The position numbers and the translations under genes are program-made. A DNA stretch of 56,553 nucleotides from Vibrio crassostreae 9ZC13 (lineage in GTDB: Bacteria; Pseudomonadota; Gammaproteobacteria; Enterobacterales; Vibrionaceae), in assembly GCF_000272045.2 (NCBI RefSeq), contig NZ_AJYZ02000040.1:284580-341132 (forward strand), given 5' to 3'. Positions 8,936 to 17,082 of the stretch are shown here, one piece after another (within the stretch, counting starts at the first letter, position 1; each line of letters begins with the position of its first letter). Below the pieces are notes generated by a model. It saw only the letters and a program-made list of their open reading frames with translations, made no database searches and was not told the origin of the DNA.

Positions 8936-9102
8936 GCTTTTGGTTCTCCCCCTTGAACACCGGACTATTGTGAGTGATGGTGTTAATAGAAGGGGGAGTT
9001 AGAGGGGGTTGCTAGCGATGCCTAATCAACCCCTCCCAGCCTCCCCTTATATTGATATTTTCTGCCAAGTAACAGTCGTGATAAAGGGGAGGAGCTAAAA
9101 GC
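8936..9102. repeat. MITE-like element, copy B (167 bp)
   Basis: This copy shares the ends GCTTTTGGTTCTCCCCC and GGGGAGGAGCTAAAAGC, the internal arm AAGGGGGAGTTAGAGGGGG and the inner CCCCTCCCAGCCTCCC with copy A at 4170-4338, in the same orientation. It lies between short-repeat copies at 8816-8905 and about 9110-9174. The arrangement of short repeat, MITE, short repeat is the same as around copy A. Confidence 0.75.
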
Positions 9103-9109
9103 ACAACAA

Positions 9110-9174
9110 CCATCTTCTTCTCCTCGCTCTTAATCTCTCCGCATCCCGTTTACCCGCTACTCGAATCTGCTTTT
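9110..9174 (-). repeat. Dispersed repeat, copy 4 (3' of the holin gene)
   Basis: The words CGCATCCCGTTTACCCGCTA and CGAATCTGCTTTT are present; read on the minus strand the repeat starts directly after the holin stop codon (TAG followed by AAAAGCAGATTCGAG). Confidence 0.65.
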
Positions 9175-9510
9175 CTACTTCTTCACCACGCCACCCGTTA
9201 AATACAATCCAATCGCCGCTAACACCGGATAGCCAAACGCCTCATTGGTCATTTCCCCTAATGGCTTCCAATCGTAGCCGTGCATACAGCCCAGAATCAC
9301 CATCACATGCAGTGCCACATAAGGAATGGTGAACAACAACACAATGTAGCGCTGTACCAACTTAAAAGGTTCATACGCTTTAAGCAGTGCCAGCTTGTGC
9401 TTCGCTTTTTCTTCATCAGTAAAAAACATCGCATCTCCTGTGTTGGTGATTGCATCTAACCCTTTGTTAATGGAAGACTGGCTCCCAAATATTCTTCCGA
9501 ACAATGTCAT
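9175..9510 (-). CDS. Phage/GTA-type holin, three membrane segments
   Basis: The chosen ATG at 9510 follows AAGGAG at a 5-base spacing and gives 111 residues; the frame is open upstream but those codons have no ribosome site. The protein starts with a short amphipathic region containing MTLFGRIFGS, then a charged helix (TDEEKAKHKLALLKAYEPFK), then hydrophobic segments about residues 60-80 and 95-108. This resembles the holin family named for gene transfer agent release. Such proteins open the inner membrane so that an endolysin can reach the wall. The amidase next door supports the call. The number of true membrane spans is uncertain. Confidence 0.65.
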   Translation of the reverse strand: MTLFGRIFGSQSSINKGLDAITNTGDAMFFTDEEKAKHKLALLKAYEPFKLVQRYIVLLFTIPYVALHVMVILGCMHGYDWKPLGEMTNEAFGYPVLAAIGLYLTGGVVKK

Positions 9511-9579
9511 ACTGCTCCTTGGTTGATTGATTGGCTTTGACCGCATGTATAGCCTTTGACTGTATAACCCTCTCACTCT

Positions 9580-9722
9580 TCATCTCTGCTTTCCGTTCTT
9601 CGAATCTCGCTACCCGCCACTCTCATCTGCTCTTAAGCCTTTCGCATCTCGTTTACCCGAATCCCGCACCCGCTCTTAGTCTCTTCGCATCCCGCTTACT
9701 CGAATCCCGCATCTGCTCTTAA
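9580..9722 (-). repeat. Dispersed repeat, copy 5 (tandem, 3' of the amidase gene)
   Basis: Three to four tandem units with CGCATCCCGCTTACTCGAAT, CCCGCATCTGCTCTTAAGC and CGCATCTCGTTTACCCG. On the minus strand the array begins inside the amidase gene: the last codons and stop (AAAGCTTAAGAGCAG) belong to the repeat. Confidence 0.75.
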
Positions 9723-10324
9723 GCTTTTATCTTCAAAACAGGACACGCCTTATTCACGCCCCAATCTTTATGCCCTTTAACATTCTCATCTGAAATCAAA
9801 AACTGCTCTTGTAGTGCAGCCATCAAACCAAACAGCGCCTTACGCTGCGCAAGTGTGAAGTTGTCTTCTGGTTGCAGCTCGGCATTACAGCCACCGACCA
9901 AACAAACCCCAATATTGCCCTTGTTGTGTCCTTTCACATGCGCGCCAGTTTGCGACAGCGGCCTGCCCAATTGGACATCCCCATTGCGACGAATAACAAA
10001 GTGATACCCCACATCGCGCCAGCCTTTCTTTTTATGCCATCGACGAATCTCGGCTACGCCTACATCTTGCTGTGGCGGCGTGGCGCTGCAATGCACAGTA
10101 ATAAAGGAATATGGCGGGCAATGAGGTAAGCGGAGTAAAACCGAAACCAGGCTGAATGAATAGGATGCTGAAGGTAAACAAGGCTCTAACGAAGGGATAA
10201 GCTCCATCTTGCTAGCCTGCTCTTCCGAATCAATTCGTTCTTTGGTGTCAGCCCGCTCTTGTAAAACAGACGCTTCTAACGGCTGATTTGGAACTCGATC
10301 AGTTGCTGGTGGAGTGTTTGACAA
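9719..10324 (-). CDS. N-acetylmuramoyl-L-alanine amidase (PGRP/amidase_2 type), phage endolysin-like
   Basis: The catalytic domain covers about residues 70-200. It begins FITVHCSATPP, with the first zinc-ligand His; YHFVIRRNGDVQLGRP carries the second His and the substrate-loop residues. Later come GAHVKGHNKGNIGVCLVGG and a C-terminal KGHKDWGVNKACP with the last His and Cys. Such enzymes cut the bond between muramic acid and the peptide stem. The start is uncertain: the frame opens with a TTG preceded by GAGG, while a later ATG (near 10207) is an alternative. No signal peptide is seen, consistent with holin-dependent release. The stop codon lies in a dispersed repeat. Confidence 0.8.
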   Translation of the reverse strand: MSNTPPATDRVPNQPLEASVLQERADTKERIDSEEQASKMELIPSLEPCLPSASYSFSLVSVLLRLPHCPPYSFITVHCSATPPQQDVGVAEIRRWHKKKGWRDVGYHFVIRRNGDVQLGRPLSQTGAHVKGHNKGNIGVCLVGGCNAELQPEDNFTLAQRKALFGLMAALQEQFLISDENVKGHKDWGVNKACPVLKIKA

Positions 10325-10749
10325 AATAAATCCTCGTGTTGTTGTAAATAGGCGATTAAAGACGTTGATAGCGATTCATTTAAATCAGGGTGCAATGCGA
10401 TGTGTTGTCGCAGACTGGTGGCTACGGTTTTTTCATAGCCGGGGTGGTGGCTGACATAACGTAAATGCATCACGTAATAACCCAGAGGCTGCTTACGCCG
10501 TGCTCGGCTGATCATCCAACAAATATCGTCATAGCTGGGGGTGTCACCGCATTCATCCTCATTAAAATAACAACCTTCTAAATGGCTTTCTTTATAACCG
10601 TTAACTTCATAGCTCAGTACTTGGCCAAACCCATCACTATCACTAAAAAATAACGGCTGACGTGATTGAGTGAGGGAGTTAGCACGGCACTCGATGCTCG
10701 CCATTCCGGGTTGATACGCTGAAATAAAAAGAGAAACTATCGCCTTCAT
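10276..10749 (-). CDS. Unknown protein of the phage-like island
   Basis: The ATG at 10749 follows AAGGTG at a 5-base spacing, giving 157 residues; the frame is open further up but without a ribosome site. The N-terminus (KAIVSLFISAYQPGMA) is mildly hydrophobic and might be a weak signal or spanin-like anchor. The middle is rich in Cys, Asp and Tyr (about CYFNEDECGD, then SYDDICWMISRARRKQPLGYY). The C-terminal third is helical with many His and Gln. I do not recognise the family. It overlaps the amidase start by up to 49 bases, suggesting one transcript with the lysis genes, in which place a third lysis factor would be expected. Confidence 0.6.
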   Translation of the reverse strand: MKAIVSLFISAYQPGMASIECRANSLTQSRQPLFFSDSDGFGQVLSYEVNGYKESHLEGCYFNEDECGDTPSYDDICWMISRARRKQPLGYYVMHLRYVSHHPGYEKTVATSLRQHIALHPDLNESLSTSLIAYLQQHEDLFCQTLHQQLIEFQISR

Positions 10750-11035
10750 TAAGCACCTTATTGCTGCATGGGGAGGGCAATGTACTTCAACATTCTTGAT
10801 TGGGGTTGGCGGGAATAACACGAAAACAGAGGAATACAGAAAAGTGAGAGGTGCTTCGAAAAGTTACTGCCTTATAAGGTTGGTGTTGCATATCTATCCG
10901 AGGCGATTAACCAAACATCTTTTCTTACAACTTATCTCATGGGCCTTTCGCCCCTAAAGCGCCAAAAAGTGTTGTTAATGCCCTTTATATCAATGGATTT
11001 CAGTACGAATGGTCATTTAACAAGGAGCGTTAACC

Positions 11036-12043
11036 ATGTGTGTTTCTCTTATTCTTTCTTTTATCCCATTAAAAACCGGATCGCCCATCAGCAAGTTGGT
11101 GCTATTAAAATTGGCCGACAATGCCGACGCGCGTGGTGTGTGTTTTCCTTCTCTAAATTACTTAGCACAATATTGTGAAGTGTCGGTAAGAACCGTGAAA
11201 CGACACGTTAACGAGCTCGAAAAGCAAGGCTTTGTGAAGCGAATAAAGCGCTTTGATGATTCAGGACGCCAGCGCAGCAATATCTATCAGCTGCGCCTAC
11301 CCAGCGACAGTCACATTCAGCAGGCCGATTTAGACCAAGCAGATAGAGGTTTAGATCAAACTGACCATTCAGACACCTACCAGGGTGACTCAAGATCCAG
11401 CACGGAGAGTGATCATCCGGCACACATAATCTTTCATAAAGAACATAAAACAGAGCTGAGCTTGAAAAACGGCCTCTTAGATGACGCCGATGTTCTTGAT
11501 CCCCCAATCTGTTCTGAACAACATGAGAGCTCCCCCTTCACCTCCAAACCCGAAATCAAAACCAAGAGCGAAGCTGTGATTCACCTGCTCACCCAAGAGG
11601 GCAGCGCACCGATTTATCATGAATTCACCACCATATTAGAACGCACCTACCCAAAGTTAGATGTGCTGCAAGAACTGCATGCCATGCAAGCGTGGCTGTA
11701 CATCAACCCCGATAAGCGCAAACCCTTTGAGCACATTGGCCACTTTGTGAATGGCTGGCTAAGAAGAAGCGCCCAAGCCAAAGCGGTCAAGCAAACCAGA
11801 GCGGTGAAACCCTCAAAGAAAGCTCAATCGACAAAAGCCGTAGGAGCAAGAAAAGCAGATGCGCCCACAACCGCTTCAAACCTAGCGCAACCAAGCAAAA
11901 GCAATCAAGCAGAAAGCAAACCTCAACAACCCACGCCTGTCTCTCAGGCCCTAGCGGACTACAAAGCCAAAAGCACCACTAACCCGTTCGAAGCACGTAT
12001 CAAGGCCCTAGTTCAATCCAAATCGCCCGGCACAGGTTCCTAA
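11036..12043 (+). CDS. Winged-helix DNA-binding protein, phage/plasmid replication-initiator type
   Basis: The product is 335 residues. Residues about 15-95 form a helix-turn-helix domain of the HTH_36 kind: after SPISKLVLLKLADNADARG comes CFPSLNYLAQYCEVSVRTVK, a recognition helix, then the wing (RIKRFDDSGRQRSNIYQL). The middle (about 180-240) is a second helical domain. The C-terminal 90 residues are low-complexity, rich in Lys, Ala, Gln and Ser. Proteins of this build occur in prophages and plasmids as replication or regulatory proteins; which one applies here is not visible. AAGGAG lies 8 bases before the ATG. It is divergent from the lysis genes. Confidence 0.6.
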   Translation: MCVSLILSFIPLKTGSPISKLVLLKLADNADARGVCFPSLNYLAQYCEVSVRTVKRHVNELEKQGFVKRIKRFDDSGRQRSNIYQLRLPSDSHIQQADLDQADRGLDQTDHSDTYQGDSRSSTESDHPAHIIFHKEHKTELSLKNGLLDDADVLDPPICSEQHESSPFTSKPEIKTKSEAVIHLLTQEGSAPIYHEFTTILERTYPKLDVLQELHAMQAWLYINPDKRKPFEHIGHFVNGWLRRSAQAKAVKQTRAVKPSKKAQSTKAVGARKADAPTTASNLAQPSKSNQAESKPQQPTPVSQALADYKAKSTTNPFEARIKALVQSKSPGTGS

Positions 12044-12166
12044 GCAGTGACCATTCAATTATTCACAGACTAAGCGCTTGTTCACATAGTCCAAAGCTAG
12101 GGCAGGCCCAACGTGAATACAGACAAAAAACATCAAGATACAAAAGTAGAATTAGGGAGAGGGCAA

Positions 12167-12487
12167 ATGGACGATATCAGCCTAAAAAAACTGACAACGG
12201 AAGAAAAAGTCACCATTTTAGAAAAAGAGATAGCGCGAGTGGAAGGGCGCATTGGCGAGTTCTTGAAACTGCTGGTTAACCACTACCCACAAGGGCTAAC
12301 ACGCACTGAGATTAAAGCGTTATTGGCGGTAAACAATAACCCGAGCTTCGTCTCGCTGTACAGAAACGGCAATATTTTCATTGATATAGAGAAACGCTAC
12401 TGCGACGCAGCACAAGAAAACAGGTACCACATAGGGACTCAGTATCTACAAGACGTACAATGCTTCCGCTGGGTCAATGCTTTGTGA
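12167..12487 (+). CDS. Unknown small protein with coiled coil and winged-helix-like region
   Basis: The ATG at 12167 has a strong ribosome site (AGGGAGAGGG), giving 106 residues; a GTG at 12113 in the same frame is less likely. Residues about 8-35 (LTTEEKVTILEKEIARVEGR) look like a short coiled coil. The following GLTRTEIKALLAVNNNPSF resembles a helix-turn-helix, then a basic segment with RYHIGT. It could be a DNA-binding partner of the gene before it. I do not recognise a family. Confidence 0.55.
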   Translation: MDDISLKKLTTEEKVTILEKEIARVEGRIGEFLKLLVNHYPQGLTRTEIKALLAVNNNPSFVSLYRNGNIFIDIEKRYCDAAQENRYHIGTQYLQDVQCFRWVNAL

Positions 12488-12610
12488 GGCACTTGTCAGA
12501 ATGAGGTAAATTGCAAACTGGTCAATATGCACTTGATTTGCTAGACTACGCAGCAAATTAAAACCGTATGAAAAACGCATAAACCTGAAACACAGTGAAA
12601 AATTGTGATT

Positions 12611-12647
12611 CATTGCCTGTAGGAGCCAAACCTAAGGGCGGTAGCGT
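12611..12647 (+). promoter_or_regulatory. JUMPstart leader with second ops element (12637-12647)
   Basis: CATTGCCTGTAGGAGCCAAA runs into GGGCGGTAGCGT, a recognisable JUMPstart sequence ending in an exact ops element. It precedes the large biosynthetic operon by about 240 bp. The word ACTACGCAG, which forms the outer arm of the wza leader, also recurs here near 12545. RfaH-dependent read-through of the 17-kb operon is inferred from the element. Confidence 0.88.
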
Positions 12648-12691
12648 ACCTAAATGCGACTGGCTAGCAAGTCACACGCGCTGCAAGCCAC

Positions 12692-12714
12692 AAAAAAAGG
12701 CTGCTTTCGCGGCC
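12692..12714 (-). terminator. Minus-strand terminator in the wecB leader
   Basis: On the minus strand AGGCCGC, a GAAA loop and GCAGCCT form a 7-bp stem (one G-U pair) followed by seven T residues. No minus-strand gene ends here: upstream on that strand is only the antisense of wecB. It may end an antisense or small RNA, or may be a relic of the gene previously at this spot. Confidence 0.5.
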
Positions 12715-12884
12715 TATTGGGCGGTTTAATAAAGTACGCAAAATCTAGGTTTTATAAGGGATAGCCTGCAACAGGGTGTCTCAAAGTGAATGAAAAATGT
12801 CTCAGTGGCTTCAAAGAAGTTGAGGCAGTAAGTTTAAACAAATCACATCTTTTAATTTCATCAGTTGGTTGGAAATTCAATAAA

Positions 12885-14009
12885 ATGACTAAGAAAAAAA
12901 TTCTTACGGTTTTTGGCACACGTCCAGAAGCCATCAAAATGGCACCGCTTGTTCATGCTCTAGCGGCTGATGAGCGCTTTGAAGCAAAATGTTGTGTAAC
13001 TGCACAGCACCGTGAAATGCTTGATCAAGTATTAGAGTTGTTTGAAATTAAACCCGATTATGATTTGAATTTGATGAAAGCAGGGCAAACACTCAACGAA
13101 GTGACTGCTCGTATTTTGTTAGAGCTTAAGCCCGTACTCGAAGAATTCAAACCTGATGTGGTCCTAGTGCACGGTGATACGGCAACAACGTTCGCGGCTA
13201 GCTTAGCCGCTTACTATGAGCAAATCGCCGTAGGTCATGTGGAAGCAGGCCTTCGTACGGGCAATATTTACTCGCCGTGGCCTGAAGAAGGTAATCGCCG
13301 ATTAACGGGAGCGTTAACCAAATACCACTTTGCACCGACGACAACCTCACAAGAAAATCTTCTTAAAGAAAACTTTAATCCAGAAGACATTAGCGTTACT
13401 GGTAATACAGTGATTGATGCGCTGTTGATGGTAAAAGATAAAATTGATTCTGATAGTGATTTGAACGCAACACTTTCTGCTCTGTTCCCATTTTTAGACG
13501 AGAGTAAAAAACTTATTTTGGTTACTGGACATCGCCGTGAAAGCTTTGGTGGTGGTTTTGAGCGTATTTGTGAGTCACTTGCTATCACAGCTAAAGCGCA
13601 TCCAGATACGCAAATTCTGTATCCGATGCATCTTAATCCAAACGTTCGTGAACCTGTGAATCGTATTCTTGCGGGTATTGATAACATTCACCTTATTGAA
13701 CCGCAGCAATACCTACCATTTATCTATTTAATGAGCCGCGCGCACATCATTTTGACCGACTCGGGTGGTATTCAAGAAGAAGCGCCTTCTTTAGGTAAAC
13801 CTGTGTTGGTAATGCGCGATACGACCGAGCGACCAGAAGCGGTTGAAGCGGGAACGGTTAAGCTAGTTGGAACTGATGTAAATACGATTACAACGAGTTT
13901 ACATACATTACTTACCGATGAAGCTGCATATCGAGCAATGAGCTTTGCACATAATCCTTACGGAGATGGCCAAGCTTGCAAACGAATTATTGATAAGCTC
14001 TTTGTATAA
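12885..14009 (+). CDS. wecB: UDP-N-acetylglucosamine 2-epimerase (non-hydrolysing)
   Basis: The ATG at 12885 begins the canonical [20 protein letters not shown] and gives 374 residues, the family norm; the frame is open for 33 codons further up but these are unlike the family. Key motifs are GTRPEAIK at the N-terminus, [10 protein letters not shown], and [17 protein letters not shown] with the UDP-binding residues. The enzyme interconverts UDP-GlcNAc and UDP-ManNAc. No wecC (UDP-ManNAc dehydrogenase) is in the window, so ManNAc may be used as such, or oxidation occurs from a gene elsewhere. It is first in the ops-led operon and has normal Vibrio base composition, unlike the genes that follow. 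Confidence 0.93.
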   Translation: MTKKKILTVFGTRPEAIKMAPLVHALAADERFEAKCCVTAQHREMLDQVLELFEIKPDYDLNLMKAGQTLNEVTARILLELKPVLEEFKPDVVLVHGDTATTFAASLAAYYEQIAVGHVEAGLRTGNIYSPWPEEGNRRLTGALTKYHFAPTTTSQENLLKENFNPEDISVTGNTVIDALLMVKDKIDSDSDLNATLSALFPFLDESKKLILVTGHRRESFGGGFERICESLAITAKAHPDTQILYPMHLNPNVREPVNRILAGIDNIHLIEPQQYLPFIYLMSRAHIILTDSGGIQEEAPSLGKPVLVMRDTTERPEAVEAGTVKLVGTDVNTITTSLHTLLTDEAAYRAMSFAHNPYGDGQACKRIIDKLFV

Positions 14010-14070
14010 TTATTGTAAGTTGCATTCGCTGAGAAATTTTATTGAATGATTTAATATTAGGTTCCCTATT

Positions 14071-15084
14071 ATGAATTTACTTTTCGTTTGTGATCATCAT
14101 CTAGATCCAAGATTAGTTAAAAGAAAAAGCTGGATAGAGAAAAAAGTAAGTAAGTGTACCGTATATGTTGATAAGACAAGAGGGGGGCATTTTAGCAATC
14201 AGGGTATTGAAGAACTTGACTTAAAGAGTTTGAAAATTTCAGATATAATAAATAATGACAAAATATATATTAGTGGTGGAAGAGTAATAATAAGCCATGC
14301 ATTATATTTCGCATTGGCAAGGTTATTAAAGAAAGACGTTGTTTATGAAATACCAGATCTACCGTTGAGAGAAAAATCAGAAATTAAAAATAGATTGATT
14401 GGTTTCTTTTTCAGCTCTCTGGTTTCTATATTGTTCAAAAGAGTTGTTATTACGTCGGAAGCTTTTAAAAGAAAGCTTCCGAAAAATATAGACTATTTTG
14501 AGTGTGAAAATTTACCAAACTACCCTAAGTTCATAGAGGAAAAAGAAACCAATAATAAAAAAATTAATATATCATTTGTTGGGGTTATTCGATATATTCC
14601 GCAAATGAAAATGTTGATAAAATACGCGTCTTTACGAAATATTAAAGTGAATTTTTATGGTGGCCCTGAAGGTCCTATTTCAGAGTTGAAACAGTATATA
14701 AACTCCTTTAGAGATGATATAGATGTCAACTTTTATGGAAGGTTTATTCAGTCAGATTTAGATGATATTTATAGTGTTACAGACTTTGTATATAGCGTAT
14801 ATGATGTTAGCCAAGAAAATGTCCGACTTGCACTGCCAAATAAACTATATGAAAGTACTCTTTATCGAACGCCAATAATTGTTGCTAATAATACTTATCT
14901 AGGAGAAGTTGTTGATAAAGAGGGGTCTGGCTTTAGTGTTTGCTCACAAAAATTTAGCTTGTTTTGTGAGCAAATGGATTCAGGGCTTAAAAATCAGTAT
15001 GAATTTTCCACTGATATTTTAAATGAAAAGATAAAAAACCAAGAAAATGAATTTATGACTTGGTTTAATAATTGTCAAGGTTAG
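14071..15084 (+). CDS. Glycosyltransferase, GT4-like (GT-B fold)
   Basis: The product is 337 residues. The N-terminal half is divergent, with FFFSSLVSILFKRVVITS marking the end of the first Rossmann domain. The C-terminal half shows NISFVGVIRYIPQMKMLIKY, then NFYGGPEGP and LALPNKLYESTLYRTPIIVA, which is the nucleotide-sugar region of GT4 enzymes, where the usual Glu-rich EX7E motif is degenerate. Substrate unknown. It is AT-rich relative to wecB and marks the start of the serotype-specific cassette. It ends four bases before the next gene. Confidence 0.75.
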   Translation: MNLLFVCDHHLDPRLVKRKSWIEKKVSKCTVYVDKTRGGHFSNQGIEELDLKSLKISDIINNDKIYISGGRVIISHALYFALARLLKKDVVYEIPDLPLREKSEIKNRLIGFFFSSLVSILFKRVVITSEAFKRKLPKNIDYFECENLPNYPKFIEEKETNNKKINISFVGVIRYIPQMKMLIKYASLRNIKVNFYGGPEGPISELKQYINSFRDDIDVNFYGRFIQSDLDDIYSVTDFVYSVYDVSQENVRLALPNKLYESTLYRTPIIVANNTYLGEVVDKEGSGFSVCSQKFSLFCEQMDSGLKNQYEFSTDILNEKIKNQENEFMTWFNNCQG

Positions 15085-15088
15085 TAGA

Positions 15089-15835
15089 ATGTCTATAGTC
15101 TCAATAATTATGCCTACATATAACTCAGAGAGTTTTATTCTAGATACAATAAATTCAGTAGTAAAACAAACATTTGAGTCGTGGGAGCTTATCATTGTTG
15201 ATGATTGTTCTAGCGACAATACTGTGAAAATTATCAAGAAAAAATTTGGTCATGATAAGCGTATTCATATTTTTGAAAACGAGATGAATTCAGGGGCTGG
15301 TGTCTCAAGGAATAATGGTCTTATTCAGTCTAAGGGGAAGTATATCGCATTTCTTGACTCTGATGATATTTGGCATGAAAATAAGCTGGAAGTTCAGATA
15401 GATGTTATGAGTAAACATGATTTCGATATTACTCATACAAGTTACTCTTTTATTAATGAAGATGGAACGAAGGCAAAAGGGAGAGTGTTAGTATCCGATT
15501 GCGTAGACTTAGATAGTTATATGAAGAATACCGAAATTGGTATGTCAACAGCTGTAATTAATAAAGAAAAAGTTGGAGATTTTCAGTTTAATGCGATGCG
15601 AACTAGGCAAGATACAAAGCTGTGGTTAACTTTATTAGCAAAAGGAATCACGTCAAAGGGAATAGACAACGAGCTTGTTTACTACAGGGTAAGGCAAGGT
15701 CAAATCAGCCGAAATAAGTTATCAGTCGGATTTAGAACACTTAAACTGTATATGACCGTAAAGGAAATTTCTTTATGGGAAAGGTTGTATAATTTCATGT
15801 TTTATACAGTAAATGGGTTTAAGAAAAGAATGTAA
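15089..15835 (+). CDS. Glycosyltransferase family 2
   Basis: The product is 248 residues with the GT2 (GT-A fold) N-terminus: SIIMPTYNSESFILDTINSV, then WELIIVDDCSSDNT for the nucleotide. The DXD-type motif is in YIAFLDSDDIWHENKLE. The C-terminal part has RQDTKLWLTLLAKG with the likely catalytic Asp (RxDxxLW pattern), and YYRVRQGQISRNK near the end. It probably adds one sugar to the undecaprenyl-linked unit at the inner face of the membrane. Donor and linkage cannot be read from sequence. Confidence 0.88.
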   Translation: MSIVSIIMPTYNSESFILDTINSVVKQTFESWELIIVDDCSSDNTVKIIKKKFGHDKRIHIFENEMNSGAGVSRNNGLIQSKGKYIAFLDSDDIWHENKLEVQIDVMSKHDFDITHTSYSFINEDGTKAKGRVLVSDCVDLDSYMKNTEIGMSTAVINKEKVGDFQFNAMRTRQDTKLWLTLLAKGITSKGIDNELVYYRVRQGQISRNKLSVGFRTLKLYMTVKEISLWERLYNFMFYTVNGFKKRM

Positions 15836-15861
15836 AAGAATACTGTCATGGGCTACTGCTA

Positions 15862-17082
15862 ATGTCATTTAAAAATAGTGCGTTTTGGGCAATTATCTGT
15901 AACTTTTTAGTTAGCGTAATAAATATACTAGGGCTTAAAGTGTTGAGCGGAGTTCTAGACATCGATTCTTACGGTCAAGAACTATATTTGTATTCTAATT
16001 CAATTATTATAGGGTCAATATTTGGGTTGGGAGTTGGAAAAGTTGTTAATGAAGTCCAATCTACTAATGGTTATTATAAGGATGAGTTTTATAAGAAAGT
16101 TATGAAATGTTCATGCACATTGGTTTTCTTTTGTGTGTTAATTGCGACCATCCTTTCAGTAGAGATTTCTGATATACTTAAAGTGAGACCTGAACAGCTA
16201 ATTGTTGCCAGTCTAATTTTATCTTTCTATATATTGGATAATTGTAATAGGAGCTTTTTAATCGGTAGAAAAATGATAAAAAGAGCATCTATTAGCTTTT
16301 TGATTTTTACAATTATAGGCTGGATTAGTGCATTTATTATGTACAGCGTGAAATTTGATTCATTTTTCTTGAAAGGCATGCTAGTGACGATGGCATTAAG
16401 TGTAGCTTATAATCATTTGGTTATTAGGAGTGCTGGATTATCGTCAAAGCCTTATGACTTCCTTAGTTTTAGTGAAGTGCTATTTGATAAAATAGTACCT
16501 TCAATATTAAGCCAGTTATTAGGTTCAATTCCACAGATAATAATTAGTACATATTTAATTGTCTTCTATGATGCGAGTAGTGTCGCAGTATATGTGATTG
16601 CTATGTATATTTTTAGAGCTATGTTATTTATCCCATCTGGTATACAGCGGGTTATGTTGCCATACCTTGGGGAAGTTAATGATAATGATAAAATCAACTT
16701 CATCAAAAAAAATATGCTTATTAATTTCATTATTACATTACCATTTTTAATAGCTGTATTTGTGGCAGGTGATATTATTTCTGAACTTTTTTCTTTTGAT
16801 GTTGATAGCGCTAGAAATATATTTGTTTATACGGTATTAGCGGGGTGTATATCGTCAATTGTTGCTCCAGTCGGTCAAATAATGATAACGATGAATAGAT
16901 ATTATTTTAGTATGTTTATGAACTTTGTTTGGGCCATCTTATATCTCACCTTATGCTATTTTAGTATGATTATGGGATTACATATTGAATTTATTATGCT
17001 GTCTTTAACTATCAGTTATGTAGTTCATGCAATGATTAGCGTTAATTATTTGAAAAGGTTAAAAAGTGAAATTAGTAATTGA
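15862..17082 (+). CDS. wzx: Oligosaccharide-unit flippase Wzx
   Basis: The product is 406 residues with about 12 hydrophobic segments spread over its length, beginning with SAFWAIICNFLVSVINILGL. This size, topology and the position among glycosyltransferases fit the Wzx (MOP superfamily) flippases that move undecaprenyl-linked repeat units across the inner membrane. The sequence is highly divergent, as is usual for the family. Its stop overlaps the next start by 17 bases. The gene is strongly AT-rich. Confidence 0.85.
   Translation: MSFKNSAFWAIICNFLVSVINILGLKVLSGVLDIDSYGQELYLYSNSIIIGSIFGLGVGKVVNEVQSTNGYYKDEFYKKVMKCSCTLVFFCVLIATILSVEISDILKVRPEQLIVASLILSFYILDNCNRSFLIGRKMIKRASISFLIFTIIGWISAFIMYSVKFDSFFLKGMLVTMALSVAYNHLVIRSAGLSSKPYDFLSFSEVLFDKIVPSILSQLLGSIPQIIISTYLIVFYDASSVAVYVIAMYIFRAMLFIPSGIQRVMLPYLGEVNDNDKINFIKKNMLINFIITLPFLIAVFVAGDIISELFSFDVDSARNIFVYTVLAGCISSIVAPVGQIMITMNRYYFSMFMNFVWAILYLTLCYFSMIMGLHIEFIMLSLTISYVVHAMISVNYLKRLKSEISN

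Noticed and set aside
12786..12884. Upstream 33-codon extension of wecB
   Set aside because: The canonical family start is the ATG at 12885; the extension has no likeness to any WecB.
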